Source: G963668435 sp963668435 (lineage in GTDB: Bacteria > Latescibacterota > Latescibacteria > Latescibacterales > Latescibacteraceae). From it: 64,000 nucleotides of DNA. The translations under genes were made by a program, and so were the position numbers. Where the stretch lies: positions 806,001 through 870,000 of the forward strand of contig CAXXSC010000008.1 of assembly GCA_963668435.2 (NCBI GenBank). Reading direction: 5' to 3'. Under the pieces are notes generated by a model, which worked only from the letters and a program-made list of their open reading frames with translations, did not search any database and was not told the DNA's origin. This document shows positions 45,783-54,941 of the stretch, one piece after another; the first letter of the stretch is position 1, and the number at the start of each line of letters is the position of its first letter.

Positions 45783-46883
45783 ATGGATTCACGGGAACGT
45801 GTGATTCGGGCAATCGAGAGACGGCAGCCTGACAGGGTGCCGTTCGCCGAACATTTCTGGGAGGATACTGTCACCCGATGGCATGGCGAGGGATTTCCGG
45901 AAGGCATGAGCCCCGATGAATATTTCGATTTCGATATCGTACATGTGGGAATCGATTCCTCGCCACGATTCAAGGCAGAGCTGATTGAAGACGACGGTGA
46001 ATGGCGCACGATCCGAGACCGTTTCGGCTATACAGTCAGGATGATCAAAGGCAAATCGCGCACCATGGACTATCTTTCATACCCGGCACCGGACAAAGCC
46101 GCGTGGAAAACAGTCAAACCCATGTTTGTCATGCATGAGGACGAGCCCGCGAGAATCGACAGGAAAGCATACCCGTTCAGGCTGGATGAGGGGCCCTCGT
46201 GGGCGAAGGCCAGAGATGATTTCCGTATGCTCAACGAAAGTGGAAAGTACATTCTGGCGACTGCATACGGGCCGCATGAAGCGGTATGGCGAATGCACGG
46301 GTTCAGTGAAACGCTCTACGATTTCATCCTCGCGCCCGATCTCATCCGCGACATGGCCGAAACATACACGAACTTCCTTATAAAAACACTGCGGAAAATC
46401 GCCGAAACAGGCATCCATATCGACGGTTTCATGGCGATCGAGGATGTCGCCTCGACACGCGGCATGCTCTTTTCACCGGATCAGTGGCGTGACATATACA
46501 AACCTTCGATGGCGAAGCTGGGCGACTGTCTCGGAGAGCTCGGTATTCATTTCTGGATGCATTCCTGCGGGAACTGCGAGGCAATTTTCGAGGATCTCAT
46601 CGACTGCTGCCTTCAGGTGATAAATCCGCTGGAGGCGAAATCCGGTCTCGATGTCAGAACTTTAATCAAAAACTACGGAAACCGTCTGGCATTCTACGGC
46701 AATCTCGACATAATCCAGCTGGCGGCCTCGGAAGAGGCGGCGCGAAAAGAAATACAGTCAAAACTGAGCGCTTTCGGCAAAGAAGGGGGTTATGTGGCGC
46801 ATTCCGACCATTCCATTCCACCGGAAATATCATTCGACCGATATAAGACAATAATCGATTCAATCCGCCGTTTCGGCATATAG
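45783..46883 (+). CDS. Uroporphyrinogen decarboxylase family protein (second copy)
   Basis: 366 aa from the ATG at 45783, set by GGGGGAG immediately upstream; an in-frame extension to 45537 overlaps the divergent sialidase and is rejected. UroD-family pattern: SRERVIRAIERRQPDRVPF at the N-terminus, ILATAYGPHEAVWRMHGF, GIHIDGFMAIEDVA, HFWMHSCGNCEAIFEDLID and AFYGNLDIIQLA. The HSCGN segment resembles the metal-binding region of methyltransferase members such as MtaA rather than heme UroD. It leads an operon with an SGNH-sialidase and a kelch-symporter, so a role in catabolism of a modified sugar is inferred. Confidence 0.85.
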   Translation: MDSRERVIRAIERRQPDRVPFAEHFWEDTVTRWHGEGFPEGMSPDEYFDFDIVHVGIDSSPRFKAELIEDDGEWRTIRDRFGYTVRMIKGKSRTMDYLSYPAPDKAAWKTVKPMFVMHEDEPARIDRKAYPFRLDEGPSWAKARDDFRMLNESGKYILATAYGPHEAVWRMHGFSETLYDFILAPDLIRDMAETYTNFLIKTLRKIAETGIHIDGFMAIEDVASTRGMLFSPDQWRDIYKPSMAKLGDCLGELGIHFWMHSCGNCEAIFEDLIDCCLQVINPLEAKSGLDVRTLIKNYGNRLAFYGNLDIIQLAASEEAARKEIQSKLSAFGKEGGYVAHSDHSIPPEISFDRYKTIIDSIRRFGI

Positions 46884-46900
46884 TCAGAAGAGGAACTTAT

Positions 46901-48688
46901 ATGAAACGGATTTTCATGGTGTTATTCGCACTGCTGCTTGCAGTCTCGACAGTATCTACAGTATCCACTGCCGCAAATAGCAACGACAATGTATTCAGAC
47001 TGGTGACATTAGGCGACTCCATAACAAAAGGCTTTCGGAAAGGGGTCGAACCTGAGGAGACATTCTCAGCGCTTCTCGAACGCGACCTGTCCGAAGGCGG
47101 TATCACTGTCGAGGTGATTAATGTCGGTATCGGCGGCGAAAGGACCGATCAGGCACTCCAACGTCTCGAAAAGGATGTTATCGCACTTGCTCCGGACTGT
47201 GTCACCATCATGTACGGCACCAACGACGCCTACTGTGACAGCGAGGAACCGTCACCGCGCCTTTCGCTCGAAGAGTACGAGGCCAATCTCAGGGCCATTG
47301 TTGTCACACTTAGCCGTGCCAAGATCAAACCGGTACTCATGACCGAGCCGCCTTTGTGCACTTTTGCAGCAAGCGGCCGCGAGCCGTTCAAAAGCAACGG
47401 TAAAAATTTCATGATGATCCCGTTCATGGAGGCTGTCAGGAGGGTCGCCGACAGCATGGATGTCCCGCTTGTCGATAACTTCACTCACTGGAACGAAGCG
47501 GCAATGCTCGGACAGGATCTCGATCTCTGGATGACCGACGGTATGCATCCGAATCCCGAAGGCCACAAAGTGATCGCGGAAACGATACTCAGAACGTTTA
47601 CTCGTAACATATCCATGCGGCCTCCCGGCTATTCTATCCCAATCATCGACCTCGTGAACGAAACCGATCGTCAGGTGGTGGTCGACCGCGAAAAAGGGCA
47701 GTATCTCGGCCACCCGACAACGGTGCTGCTCGACGACAAGAAAACAATGATCTGCGTCTACCCCAAGGGCCACGGACGCGGCCCCATTGTCATGAAAAAA
47801 AGCTACGACGGCGGCCTGACATGGACCGACCGTCTGCCGGTCCCTGAAAACTGGGCCACCTCGATGGAGGTGCCGACTATCTATCCGGTCGTTGACCGCG
47901 GCGGCAAAAAACGGCTCATCATGTTCTCCGGCCTCTACCCCATCCGCATGGCAGTCTCGGAGGATAACGGAGAAAACTGGGGTCCGCTGGAGAAGATCGG
48001 TGATTACGGCGGTATCGTGGCAATGGGTGACCTGATGCGTCTCAAGGACGGCAGTTACATGACATTTTTCCATGATGATGGCAGATTTCTCAGGAACAGC
48101 GGCAGACGAACAAACGTTTTCGAGGTCTATAAAGTCACGTCAGAGGACGGCGGCCTGACATGGAGTGAACCGGTTGTCACCGCGAAACATGAGGCGGCAC
48201 ATCTCTGCGAGCCCGGCCTGATCAGGTCACCTGACGGCGGCACGATTGCCATGCTGTTGAGGGAAAACAGCCGCAGATTCAACGCGTTCGTGACTTTCAG
48301 CAAAGACGAGGGCGAGACATGGTCAAAACCGGTGGAACTTCCCGCCGCACTGACCGGAGACCGTCACAAGGGCATCTACACACCGGACGGAAGGATCGTA
48401 TTCGTATTCCGCGACAAAGCGCACAAAAGTCCGACATACGGCGATTTTGTCGCCTGGGTCGGCAGCTGGGAAGATATCATCAACGGTCGTGAGGGCCAGT
48501 ACCGCGTCAGGCTCGGCGATAATACGAGAGGAACCGACTGCGGCTATCCAGGCCTCGAACTCCTGCCGGACGGGACAATCGTCGCCACAACCTACGGGCA
48601 CTGGACTTTGGGTGAAGAGCCCTATGTCATGAGTTTCCGTTTCACTACGGAAGAGCTTGATAAAAAGGCTGAAAGTCTGGAAAAATAA
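46901..48688 (+). CDS. SGNH/GDSL esterase-sialidase fusion, secreted
   Basis: 595 aa with a Sec signal (residues 1 to about 25). Residues 30-235 are an SGNH hydrolase with all four blocks: Ser40 (TLGDSITKG), Gly79 (GIGGERTD), Asn108 (MYGTNDAY), and Asp213/His216 (TDGMHPNPEGH). Residues 265-590 are a sialidase-type propeller with four Asp boxes near 301, 353, 414 and 467. The combination suggests one protein that removes O-acetyl esters and the terminal sugar, as expected for O-acetylated sialic acids or similar glycans. GAGGA supports the start, 17 bp after the UroD-family gene. Confidence 0.9.
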   Translation: MKRIFMVLFALLLAVSTVSTVSTAANSNDNVFRLVTLGDSITKGFRKGVEPEETFSALLERDLSEGGITVEVINVGIGGERTDQALQRLEKDVIALAPDCVTIMYGTNDAYCDSEEPSPRLSLEEYEANLRAIVVTLSRAKIKPVLMTEPPLCTFAASGREPFKSNGKNFMMIPFMEAVRRVADSMDVPLVDNFTHWNEAAMLGQDLDLWMTDGMHPNPEGHKVIAETILRTFTRNISMRPPGYSIPIIDLVNETDRQVVVDREKGQYLGHPTTVLLDDKKTMICVYPKGHGRGPIVMKKSYDGGLTWTDRLPVPENWATSMEVPTIYPVVDRGGKKRLIMFSGLYPIRMAVSEDNGENWGPLEKIGDYGGIVAMGDLMRLKDGSYMTFFHDDGRFLRNSGRRTNVFEVYKVTSEDGGLTWSEPVVTAKHEAAHLCEPGLIRSPDGGTIAMLLRENSRRFNAFVTFSKDEGETWSKPVELPAALTGDRHKGIYTPDGRIVFVFRDKAHKSPTYGDFVAWVGSWEDIINGREGQYRVRLGDNTRGTDCGYPGLELLPDGTIVATTYGHWTLGEEPYVMSFRFTTEELDKKAESLEK

Positions 48689-48800
48689 TCCGTGACAATA
48701 ACACATCTGTCAAACTGCACAGACTGTTCCGTCATTGCCACAACAGTTACAGCCACAAGAAGAATTGAAGTGTAAGCATTTGAAAATACTGGAGTATCAC

Positions 48801-51407
48801 GTGAGAAAACATGCAGTGTTACTGACAGCGGCAGCGATCATCATATCGCTGATAACAGGCGTTCAGGCAGCAGAAAAGGTGACTGATAACATTTTCGAGT
48901 GGAGTGAACTTCCCACTATCAACGACCCACTCGGATTCGGAGGACCGTTCGCCGGTGTATCGAACGACATGCTCGTTATCGCAGGAGGGGCTCATTTTCC
49001 GGAGAAAGTCTGGGGTGAAGGCTCAAAAGTCTGGCGCGGCGACATTCGTGTCCTGGACGACGAGAACGGCCAGTGGCAGACACTCGAATCGGCATTCCAC
49101 CGTCCGCTCGCCTACGGTGTTTCACTGACAACTCCCTACGGTATTCTCACGGCAGGCGGCTCTGACGCTGATCGAGCTTACCGCGATGTCTATCTCTACA
49201 ATATAGAAAAAAACGGCGGTGATCTTAAGGTCGACAGACGTCAGCTTCCCGACCTTCCGGCACCACGTGCGGCATCCTCGGGCGGGCTGATCGGCAATAC
49301 AGTCTATATCTGCTGCGGGCAGACAGAAAGCGCGGAAACAGAGGTCACCGCCACGATCTGGAAACTCGAACTTCCAGCCGATCCGGCGGACAACAACGCA
49401 TGGGATTCCCTCGCGTGGGAAACGCTCACGCCACTTCCCGGCCCGCCGCGTTCTCAGGCGCCCTCGGCCGTGCAGAACGGGAAACTCTATGTTTTCAGCG
49501 GGTTCACACTCATACCTGGCGAAGACGGCAGCCCTGCACGATCCTATCTGAGCGATTCATGGTGCTACAATCCGTCCTCGGACAGCTGGAAACAGCTGAG
49601 CGACTGCCCGATCCCCGTTATCGCGGCACCGGCTATCGGATTCGGTGATTCGCACATTTTCGTCTTCAGCGGCTCCGACGGCACGAAAAGCCACCTGGTC
49701 GATGTGCTCAAAGACAAATGGCCGGGATTTACCACCGATGTCCTCTCCTATCACACGATCACGGACACCTGGATAGTGGCAGGCAGCATGCCCTACGGCA
49801 TGGTCACCACCACAGCTGTCAACTGGCGCGGAAAAATCGTGCTCCCCTCCGGCGAGATCAAGCCGCGCATCCGCACCAACCGTGTTCCGGCAGTCGAAGT
49901 TACCGGGAAACAAGCGGGGTTCGGCCTTCTCAACACAATTTTCCTCAGCGTCTACCTCGCATCTCTTGTGGGCATGGGATTCTATTTCTCGCGCCGGGAG
50001 AAAACGACTGAGGACTTTTTTATCGGTGGACGGCGCGTTCCCTGGTGGGCGGCAGGACTCTCGATTTTCGGCACCCAGCTCAGCTCCATCAGTTTCATGG
50101 CGATCCCGGCGAAAGTCTATGCCACCAACTGGCTCTACTTCGTGGGCTTCATCTGCATCGTGCTGGTACAGCCCATCGTTGTCTGGTTCTACCTGCCGTT
50201 TTTTCGCCGTCTGAATATTACCTCTGCCTATGATTATCTTGAACGGCGTTTCAATCTCGCAGTGAGAATGCTTGGCAGTCTCTCCTTTGTCCTCTTTCAG
50301 CTCGGCCGCATGACAATTGTGCTGTTCCTGCCCGCACTGGCGCTTTCCGCGGTGACCGGCATCGATATTTTCGTCTGCATCATCGTGATGGGTGTGCTTG
50401 CGACACTCTACACCGTGCTCGGCGGGATCGAGGCGGTGATCTGGACAGATGTGCTGCAGGTCATCGTACTCATCGGAGGCGCGCTATTGAGCCTTGTGAT
50501 CATCGTGCTCAACGTGGATGGCGGGATCGGCAGTATTATTCACACGGGCATGACGGACGGCAAGTTCAAGTTCGTAGAGCTCGGCTGGGACATCACTGCA
50601 CCGGTGCTCTGGGTAATCTTTATCGGCGGCATGTTCCAGAACATGGTGTCTTACTCCGCTGATCAGGCAGTCATCCAGCGCTATCTCACGACAAAGGACG
50701 AAAAAGCAGCCGCCAAGGCAATCTGGACCAACGGCATCATGATCCTGCCGATCGCGCTGGTCTGGTTCTCGCTCGGCACCGCACTATACGCGTTTTACAA
50801 GGCTCATCCGGCCTCGCTCGATCCGTCACTGATCACCGACCAGACATTTCCGCTGTTCATAGCACAGGAACTTCCCGACGGTATCGTCGGCCTTGTTATC
50901 GCAGGGCTTTTCGCCGCGTCGATGTCGACTGTCGACAGCAGCCTGAACAGCATTTCCACGGTCCTTATCACGGATTTCTACAGCCGGTTCAAAACGGTAA
51001 CCGATGACAGCAAGAGCCTCTCCCTCGCCCGCCTGATCACAGTCGTTCTCGGTGTCTGCGCCACAGCGGCAGCGCTCTGGATGGCAACCAGCGACAACCT
51101 CATGTCACTCTGGGATATTTATCTCGCGGTGCTCGGCCTTCTGATGGGCAGCCTGACCGGACTTTTCGCGCTGGGGATTTTTACGGAGAAGACAAACGGA
51201 AAGGGCGCTCTCATCGGCGCTGTCGGTGGCGCGGCGGTGCTTTATTACGTCCAGCATTACACCGACACCCATTTCTATATCTATGCCGCAGTGGGTATCA
51301 GTGCCTGTTTCATTATCGGTTATATATCGAGCCTTCTGCTGCCTTCGAAACAGGAAACACGTGAAGGTCTCACGATATACAGCATCGGAAACAGCCCGAG
51401 CGAGTGA
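48801..51407 (+). CDS. Kelch-propeller mutarotase-like domain fused to a sodium:solute symporter
   Basis: 868 aa. I place the start at the GTG 48801 because GGAG (48791-48794) is well spaced and a signal (VRKHAVLLTAAAIIISLI...QAA) follows; the TTG at 48735 lacks support. Residues 30-370 form kelch repeats (VSNDMLVIAGGAHFPE, SGGLIGNTVYICCGQ, SAVQNGKLYVFSGF) like the sialic acid mutarotase NanM. A linker leads to an SSS transporter (EDFFIGGRRVPWWAAGLS, YTVLGGIEAVIWTDVLQ, FAASMSTVDSSLNS). The propeller should sit outside and prepare or bind the sugar that the symporter takes up with Na+. It follows the SGNH-sialidase gene. Confidence 0.9.
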   Translation: MRKHAVLLTAAAIIISLITGVQAAEKVTDNIFEWSELPTINDPLGFGGPFAGVSNDMLVIAGGAHFPEKVWGEGSKVWRGDIRVLDDENGQWQTLESAFHRPLAYGVSLTTPYGILTAGGSDADRAYRDVYLYNIEKNGGDLKVDRRQLPDLPAPRAASSGGLIGNTVYICCGQTESAETEVTATIWKLELPADPADNNAWDSLAWETLTPLPGPPRSQAPSAVQNGKLYVFSGFTLIPGEDGSPARSYLSDSWCYNPSSDSWKQLSDCPIPVIAAPAIGFGDSHIFVFSGSDGTKSHLVDVLKDKWPGFTTDVLSYHTITDTWIVAGSMPYGMVTTTAVNWRGKIVLPSGEIKPRIRTNRVPAVEVTGKQAGFGLLNTIFLSVYLASLVGMGFYFSRREKTTEDFFIGGRRVPWWAAGLSIFGTQLSSISFMAIPAKVYATNWLYFVGFICIVLVQPIVVWFYLPFFRRLNITSAYDYLERRFNLAVRMLGSLSFVLFQLGRMTIVLFLPALALSAVTGIDIFVCIIVMGVLATLYTVLGGIEAVIWTDVLQVIVLIGGALLSLVIIVLNVDGGIGSIIHTGMTDGKFKFVELGWDITAPVLWVIFIGGMFQNMVSYSADQAVIQRYLTTKDEKAAAKAIWTNGIMILPIALVWFSLGTALYAFYKAHPASLDPSLITDQTFPLFIAQELPDGIVGLVIAGLFAASMSTVDSSLNSISTVLITDFYSRFKTVTDDSKSLSLARLITVVLGVCATAAALWMATSDNLMSLWDIYLAVLGLLMGSLTGLFALGIFTEKTNGKGALIGAVGGAAVLYYVQHYTDTHFYIYAAVGISACFIIGYISSLLLPSKQETREGLTIYSIGNSPSE

Positions 51408-51488
51408 TAAGCATTACGATTATCACTTTCACAATATATTCTCAACTGTTCATTTTACGCACACTTACCGTGTACTGATGAAAAAGTG

Positions 51489-51537
51489 ATCAGTCCCCGT
51501 ATTTTTATTCTTATGCGGGGATCTGATTATTTTTTTG
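51489..51537 (+). terminator. Rho-independent terminator of the sialidase-symporter operon
   Basis: Stem of ATCAG/CTGAT (51489-51493 with 51523-51527) and CCCCG/CGGGG (51495-51499 with 51516-51520), with a small internal mismatch, followed by TATTTTTTT. It is 82 bp after the kelch-symporter stop. Confidence 0.85.
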
Positions 51538-51694
51538 CCGCCGATCCCGTTTCCATACATAGATTCACCCCTCACCACAGCTCCCGCCCAAAGATTTCTT
51601 AGATCTGGTACTATTTTTGCACCTGTTATGGGTACCCCACTATCAGTAGAGCGACATCGAATCCTGAAAACCATTCCAAGGAAGGGGATCCATC

Positions 51695-52435
51695 ATGAGG
51701 AAAGTTGTACCGGCCATTCTGACCACTGCTCTGTTTTTCATCGCTACTTCGTGCTCTGTCGCTCAGGAATTCGGCGTTGACCTCGCGTTCATGGACAAAT
51801 ACATCTGGCGCGGCGCGGTTCTCGACGAGGGATCAGTGGTCCAGCCCTCTCTGACGGGAAACATGGGGGATCTCAGTGTCAACCTGTGGGGCAACATGAA
51901 TCTCACTGATAAAAGCCGCTCATCGAACCAGATGAACGAATGGGATTACACTGTCGATTACAGCAAATCGCTCGACGCCATCGGCATTTCGGCAGGAATC
52001 ATCGGCTACACATTCCCTAATTCGGGTGGCCCCGGAACGACAGAATTGTATGTCGGCGCCAGCTATGAAACGTTCGCCTCCCCCGCCATCAAATTTCATC
52101 ACGACATCGAGATGGTTGACGGCAGTTATGTATCGCTCTCGCTTGCACACAGCCAGCCGGTGCTACAGCTGACCAGTTTAGACATTGGTGCCTCGGTCGG
52201 GTTCGGATCAGCCTCAATGAACCGTGCTCTCTATGGTGCGGGCGAGTCCACCGCCGGTTTCTCCGATTTTCAAGCCATCCTCAGCATGCCTTTTGGACTG
52301 AGCGAAACTCTTGATGTCACCCCATCACTTCAACTGAACAGTATTCTCGACTCCCACGGCAGAACGTCCTATTCCGAACGCGGTCAAAAGAGGAGCCATG
52401 TAACGTTCGGCCTCACCGCGTCCGCATCACTCTGA
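51695..52435 (+). CDS. Putative outer-membrane beta-barrel protein
   Basis: 246 aa. The N-terminal signal ends near SVAQ. The opening FGVDLAFMDKYIWRGAVLDEG resembles the start of TorF-type and related small porins (strand with YxWRG), and the rest alternates hydrophobic and polar residues as amphipathic strands (LYVGASYETF, VSLSLAHSQ, HVTFGLTASASL). I cannot assign a channel specificity. AAGGGG precedes the ATG. It follows the glycan operon but is separated by a terminator, so it is a separate unit, possibly an uptake channel. Confidence 0.7.
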   Translation: MRKVVPAILTTALFFIATSCSVAQEFGVDLAFMDKYIWRGAVLDEGSVVQPSLTGNMGDLSVNLWGNMNLTDKSRSSNQMNEWDYTVDYSKSLDAIGISAGIIGYTFPNSGGPGTTELYVGASYETFASPAIKFHHDIEMVDGSYVSLSLAHSQPVLQLTSLDIGASVGFGSASMNRALYGAGESTAGFSDFQAILSMPFGLSETLDVTPSLQLNSILDSHGRTSYSERGQKRSHVTFGLTASASL

Positions 52436-52474
52436 CAGAGGACAGAAAAAGCTAAAATACGCGAGCCTGATTTA

Positions 52475-53425
52475 TCAGGCAAAACACGTGAATTCCTGCC
52501 GGACATTCCTGCCTGCGGCGGCTTTATCCAGCGAGGCAAGCAACCTGTCACTTACGGGTGAAGTGCCGCCGTCGGTCATGGCCACTGCGGCGCCCAGACG
52601 GTTCCCGTGATCACAGGATTCCGCAAACGTGCCGCCGTGAAGGTATGTGTAAAGAAATCCTGCCGAGAAGGCGTCGCCCGAACCGACAGTATCGACAATC
52701 ACGATTTTCCAGCCGGGAATATACAACCAGCTGTCATCACGTGACAACGCAAGGACGCCGTCGCCACCGAGTGTGACAAGACAGGCATCGAGAGAGAATT
52801 TCCCGAGGAGTGTTTCACAGACAGCTGTCATACTCCCGCTTTCGATGCCGAGCAGCCCGGCGCACTCGGTGACCTCGTCCTCGTTGAGTTTGAGAATGTC
52901 GGCATGTTCGAGCGAGGAGCGCACGGTTTCGGCGGAATAGCAGTCTCGGCGCAGGTTGATATCGAGGAATTTCAGACTGTCCGGCGACAGCTCGAACAAC
53001 GATTCCAGCACTGCGTGGGATTTCGCGCTCCGCTGAACCAGTGTGCCGTAGCAGATGCAGGCGGCTGTTTCTGCGGCTTTGATCAGTTCTGACACAATCT
53101 CAATGCTGTCATAGGCCACATCGGGTATGATGGTGAAATCGGGAACACCGTGATCATCGAATGTTACCGGAACTGTGCCTGTTGCCGCACCGATGTCCCG
53201 CTGAACGAGAGCAGTATCGAGCCCGAGTGTCTTTATCGACGCATATGCCCTGTCACCAAGGCTGTCGCTCCCCAGACGGCTTGCGATCAAGACAGATCCG
53301 CCCTGTTCGTGGTAACGGTTTGCGAAATTTAACGGTGCTCCGCCGAGCACGGTTTTATCCGGCAGAAGGTCCCAGAGTATTTCACCATAGGCAAGAACCG
53401 ATGTATTCTTATCGCTGTTTTTCAT
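52475..53425 (-). CDS. PfkB-family carbohydrate kinase
   Basis: 316 aa cytoplasmic sugar kinase of the ribokinase/fructokinase family. The N-terminal GEILWDLLPDKTVLGGAPLNFA carries the substrate-binding Gly pair, and DTVGSGDAFSAGFLY contains the catalytic Asp and anion hole. LDACLVTLGGDGVL precedes it as expected. The pattern is closest to fructokinase-like members; the substrate is open. It lies 53 bp after the dipeptidase gene on the same strand and may be co-transcribed. Confidence 0.92.
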   Translation of the reverse strand: MKNSDKNTSVLAYGEILWDLLPDKTVLGGAPLNFANRYHEQGGSVLIASRLGSDSLGDRAYASIKTLGLDTALVQRDIGAATGTVPVTFDDHGVPDFTIIPDVAYDSIEIVSELIKAAETAACICYGTLVQRSAKSHAVLESLFELSPDSLKFLDINLRRDCYSAETVRSSLEHADILKLNEDEVTECAGLLGIESGSMTAVCETLLGKFSLDACLVTLGGDGVLALSRDDSWLYIPGWKIVIVDTVGSGDAFSAGFLYTYLHGGTFAESCDHGNRLGAAVAMTDGGTSPVSDRLLASLDKAAAGRNVRQEFTCFA

Positions 53426-53478
53426 CCTGTTCTTTCTGTAATCAATATTCCAGTGTGTATTCGTTGTGAGTGGCTCTT

Positions 53479-54666
53479 TCAGGCTGTATCTATATTCGCT
53501 TTCAAAACTCGCAGGAAATTGCCGCCCCAGACCAGTTTAATCTCCTCCTCGGTAAAACCGTGGGACATCATGGCCTGAGTGAGCGAAACAAGCCGTGACA
53601 TCTCCGGCACGACCGGCGCTTTCACACCGCCATCGTAGTCGGAACCGATGCCGACATATTCGATTCCGACAAGGTCGGCGACATGGGCTATATGCTCAAC
53701 CATGGTATCGAGCGTGCATTTTTCCTGCTCCTCGTGGAGATATTGCGGGGCGAATATTATTCCCATCGCACCGCCGTTGTCCGCGAGAGCCCTGATCTGG
53801 TCATCGGTCAGGCAGCGGAAATGATTGCAGCGTGAGAATGAGGCAGTATGGCTGACAATCACCGGTTTTGTCGAGAGCTCGATAACATCAAAGAAAGTGC
53901 GGTCGTTGCTGTGCGACAAATCGGTGAGAATGCCCAGTTCAAGGTTCGTTTTCAGGATCTCGCGGCCGAAATCATTGAGCCCGCGGGCATTTTTCAATTC
54001 AGCGGCGCGTTCTGCGGGAGTGCAGAGCCTGACAGGGCTTCTTGTCCCCTGAAGGTAGGTCGTTCCGAGTTTCATGTCCTTGTAGAGGCCACCGCTGTTT
54101 TTGATTTCAGGAGCCTCACCGCCCTCGCCGTGAGTTATGCCCACAAGACGGACACCGTTACGGTAGAGCATCCTGAGAATATCGCTTTCCCCCTGCACCC
54201 ATTTCGCGATACCCTCGATCCCGAGAAGAATGCCCAGCTTACCGTCCTTTTGCGCACGAATAGTATCTGCCGAAGAAAGAATCAGCATCAGCTCATCGGG
54301 ATTTTCCTCTATCATCGTCCGTGTCTGCTCAAGGGTCACCCATACATTGGCAATGACACCGTTGCCGACAATGTAAGATCCGGCATCGAAACCGACCTCC
54401 ATCATGCGCGGGGCATCCATCTGGTAGCTCATGTCACGGCGCATCATGGTCGCGACATTTTCACCGCGTGCGACACGTTCAACCGGCGTATCGTTGTGAC
54501 CGTCGATGATAAGGCATTTTTCATGGAGTGCACGTGCCTCCTCCATGCTCACAGTCTTCCTGCTGCGCCCTAAGAAACGGGCATAAGCGGGAGCTGTCCC
54601 CGCTGCCAGCATACCGGTAATCGCAGCTGCCGTGCTTCTTCTCATGAACTCACGTCGCGTTTTCAT
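53479..54666 (-). CDS. Tat-exported membrane dipeptidase (M19 family)
   Basis: 395 aa. The twin-arginine signal is MKTRREFMRRSTAAA. Zinc-site residues of renal-type dipeptidase are present: His57 and Asp59 (IIDGHNDTP), Glu151 (LLGIEGIAKW), His in LTDLSHSNDRTF and in PVIVSHTAS, with the substrate Asp in GIGSDYDG. It cleaves dipeptides, including those with D-residues, in the periplasm. GAGGAG supports the start. It diverges from the Lhr-type helicase gene across a 350-bp region. Confidence 0.92.
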   Translation of the reverse strand: MKTRREFMRRSTAAAITGMLAAGTAPAYARFLGRSRKTVSMEEARALHEKCLIIDGHNDTPVERVARGENVATMMRRDMSYQMDAPRMMEVGFDAGSYIVGNGVIANVWVTLEQTRTMIEENPDELMLILSSADTIRAQKDGKLGILLGIEGIAKWVQGESDILRMLYRNGVRLVGITHGEGGEAPEIKNSGGLYKDMKLGTTYLQGTRSPVRLCTPAERAAELKNARGLNDFGREILKTNLELGILTDLSHSNDRTFFDVIELSTKPVIVSHTASFSRCNHFRCLTDDQIRALADNGGAMGIIFAPQYLHEEQEKCTLDTMVEHIAHVADLVGIEYVGIGSDYDGGVKAPVVPEMSRLVSLTQAMMSHGFTEEEIKLVWGGNFLRVLKANIDTA

Positions 54667-54734
54667 GTTCTCCTCGCTTTCAGAATGCAGGCATATCCGT
54701 CAATCGCTATTTTGAAGCCGATACATACATTGTG

Positions 54735-54763
54735 TGGACTTCCGGGAATCCAAACGCTATAAA
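54735..54763 (+). promoter_or_regulatory. Sigma70-like promoter upstream of the hairpin element
   Basis: TGGACT (54735-54740), 17-bp spacer, TATAAA (54758-54763). Transcription would start near 54770, giving a transcript of about 172 nt if it ends at the T tract at 54937-54941, or a leader of about 247 nt to the helicase. Confidence 0.6.
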
Positions 54764-54832
54764 AAGTATCATTGTTTTGAGAAAAAAACTCCAATCGGGA
54801 ACCCATTACCAATACGAGAGTCTAAGGGATAC

Positions 54833-54941
54833 CGCACCCGGTTAAGGCACATTCTCAGTTGCGCTGCAGATGTTATTTCAGGCATGTTGCTGCAGTACTT
54901 CCTGAGCCATTCCTCTCCCCCGCCTAACCGGGTGCGTTTTT
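54833..54941 (+). ncRNA. Candidate structured RNA or attenuator upstream of the Lhr-type gene
   Basis: A 12-bp closing stem (54833-54844 with 54925-54936) continues past one bulged A with GGC/GCC to make about 15 pairs. Inside, CTCAG/CTGAG and CTGCAG/CTGCAG form further helices separated by internal loops, including a C-rich asymmetric one near 54909-54921. Five T residues follow (54937-54941). A promoter lies 63 nt upstream of the closing stem. It does not carry the GGAAG-type loop of SRP RNA, and I do not recognise a known class. It may be a small RNA or a terminator-type leader. Confidence 0.5.

Noticed and set aside
54833..54936. SRP (4.5S) RNA
   Set aside because: The length and hairpin shape fit, but the conserved GGAAG-type apical region is absent on both strands.
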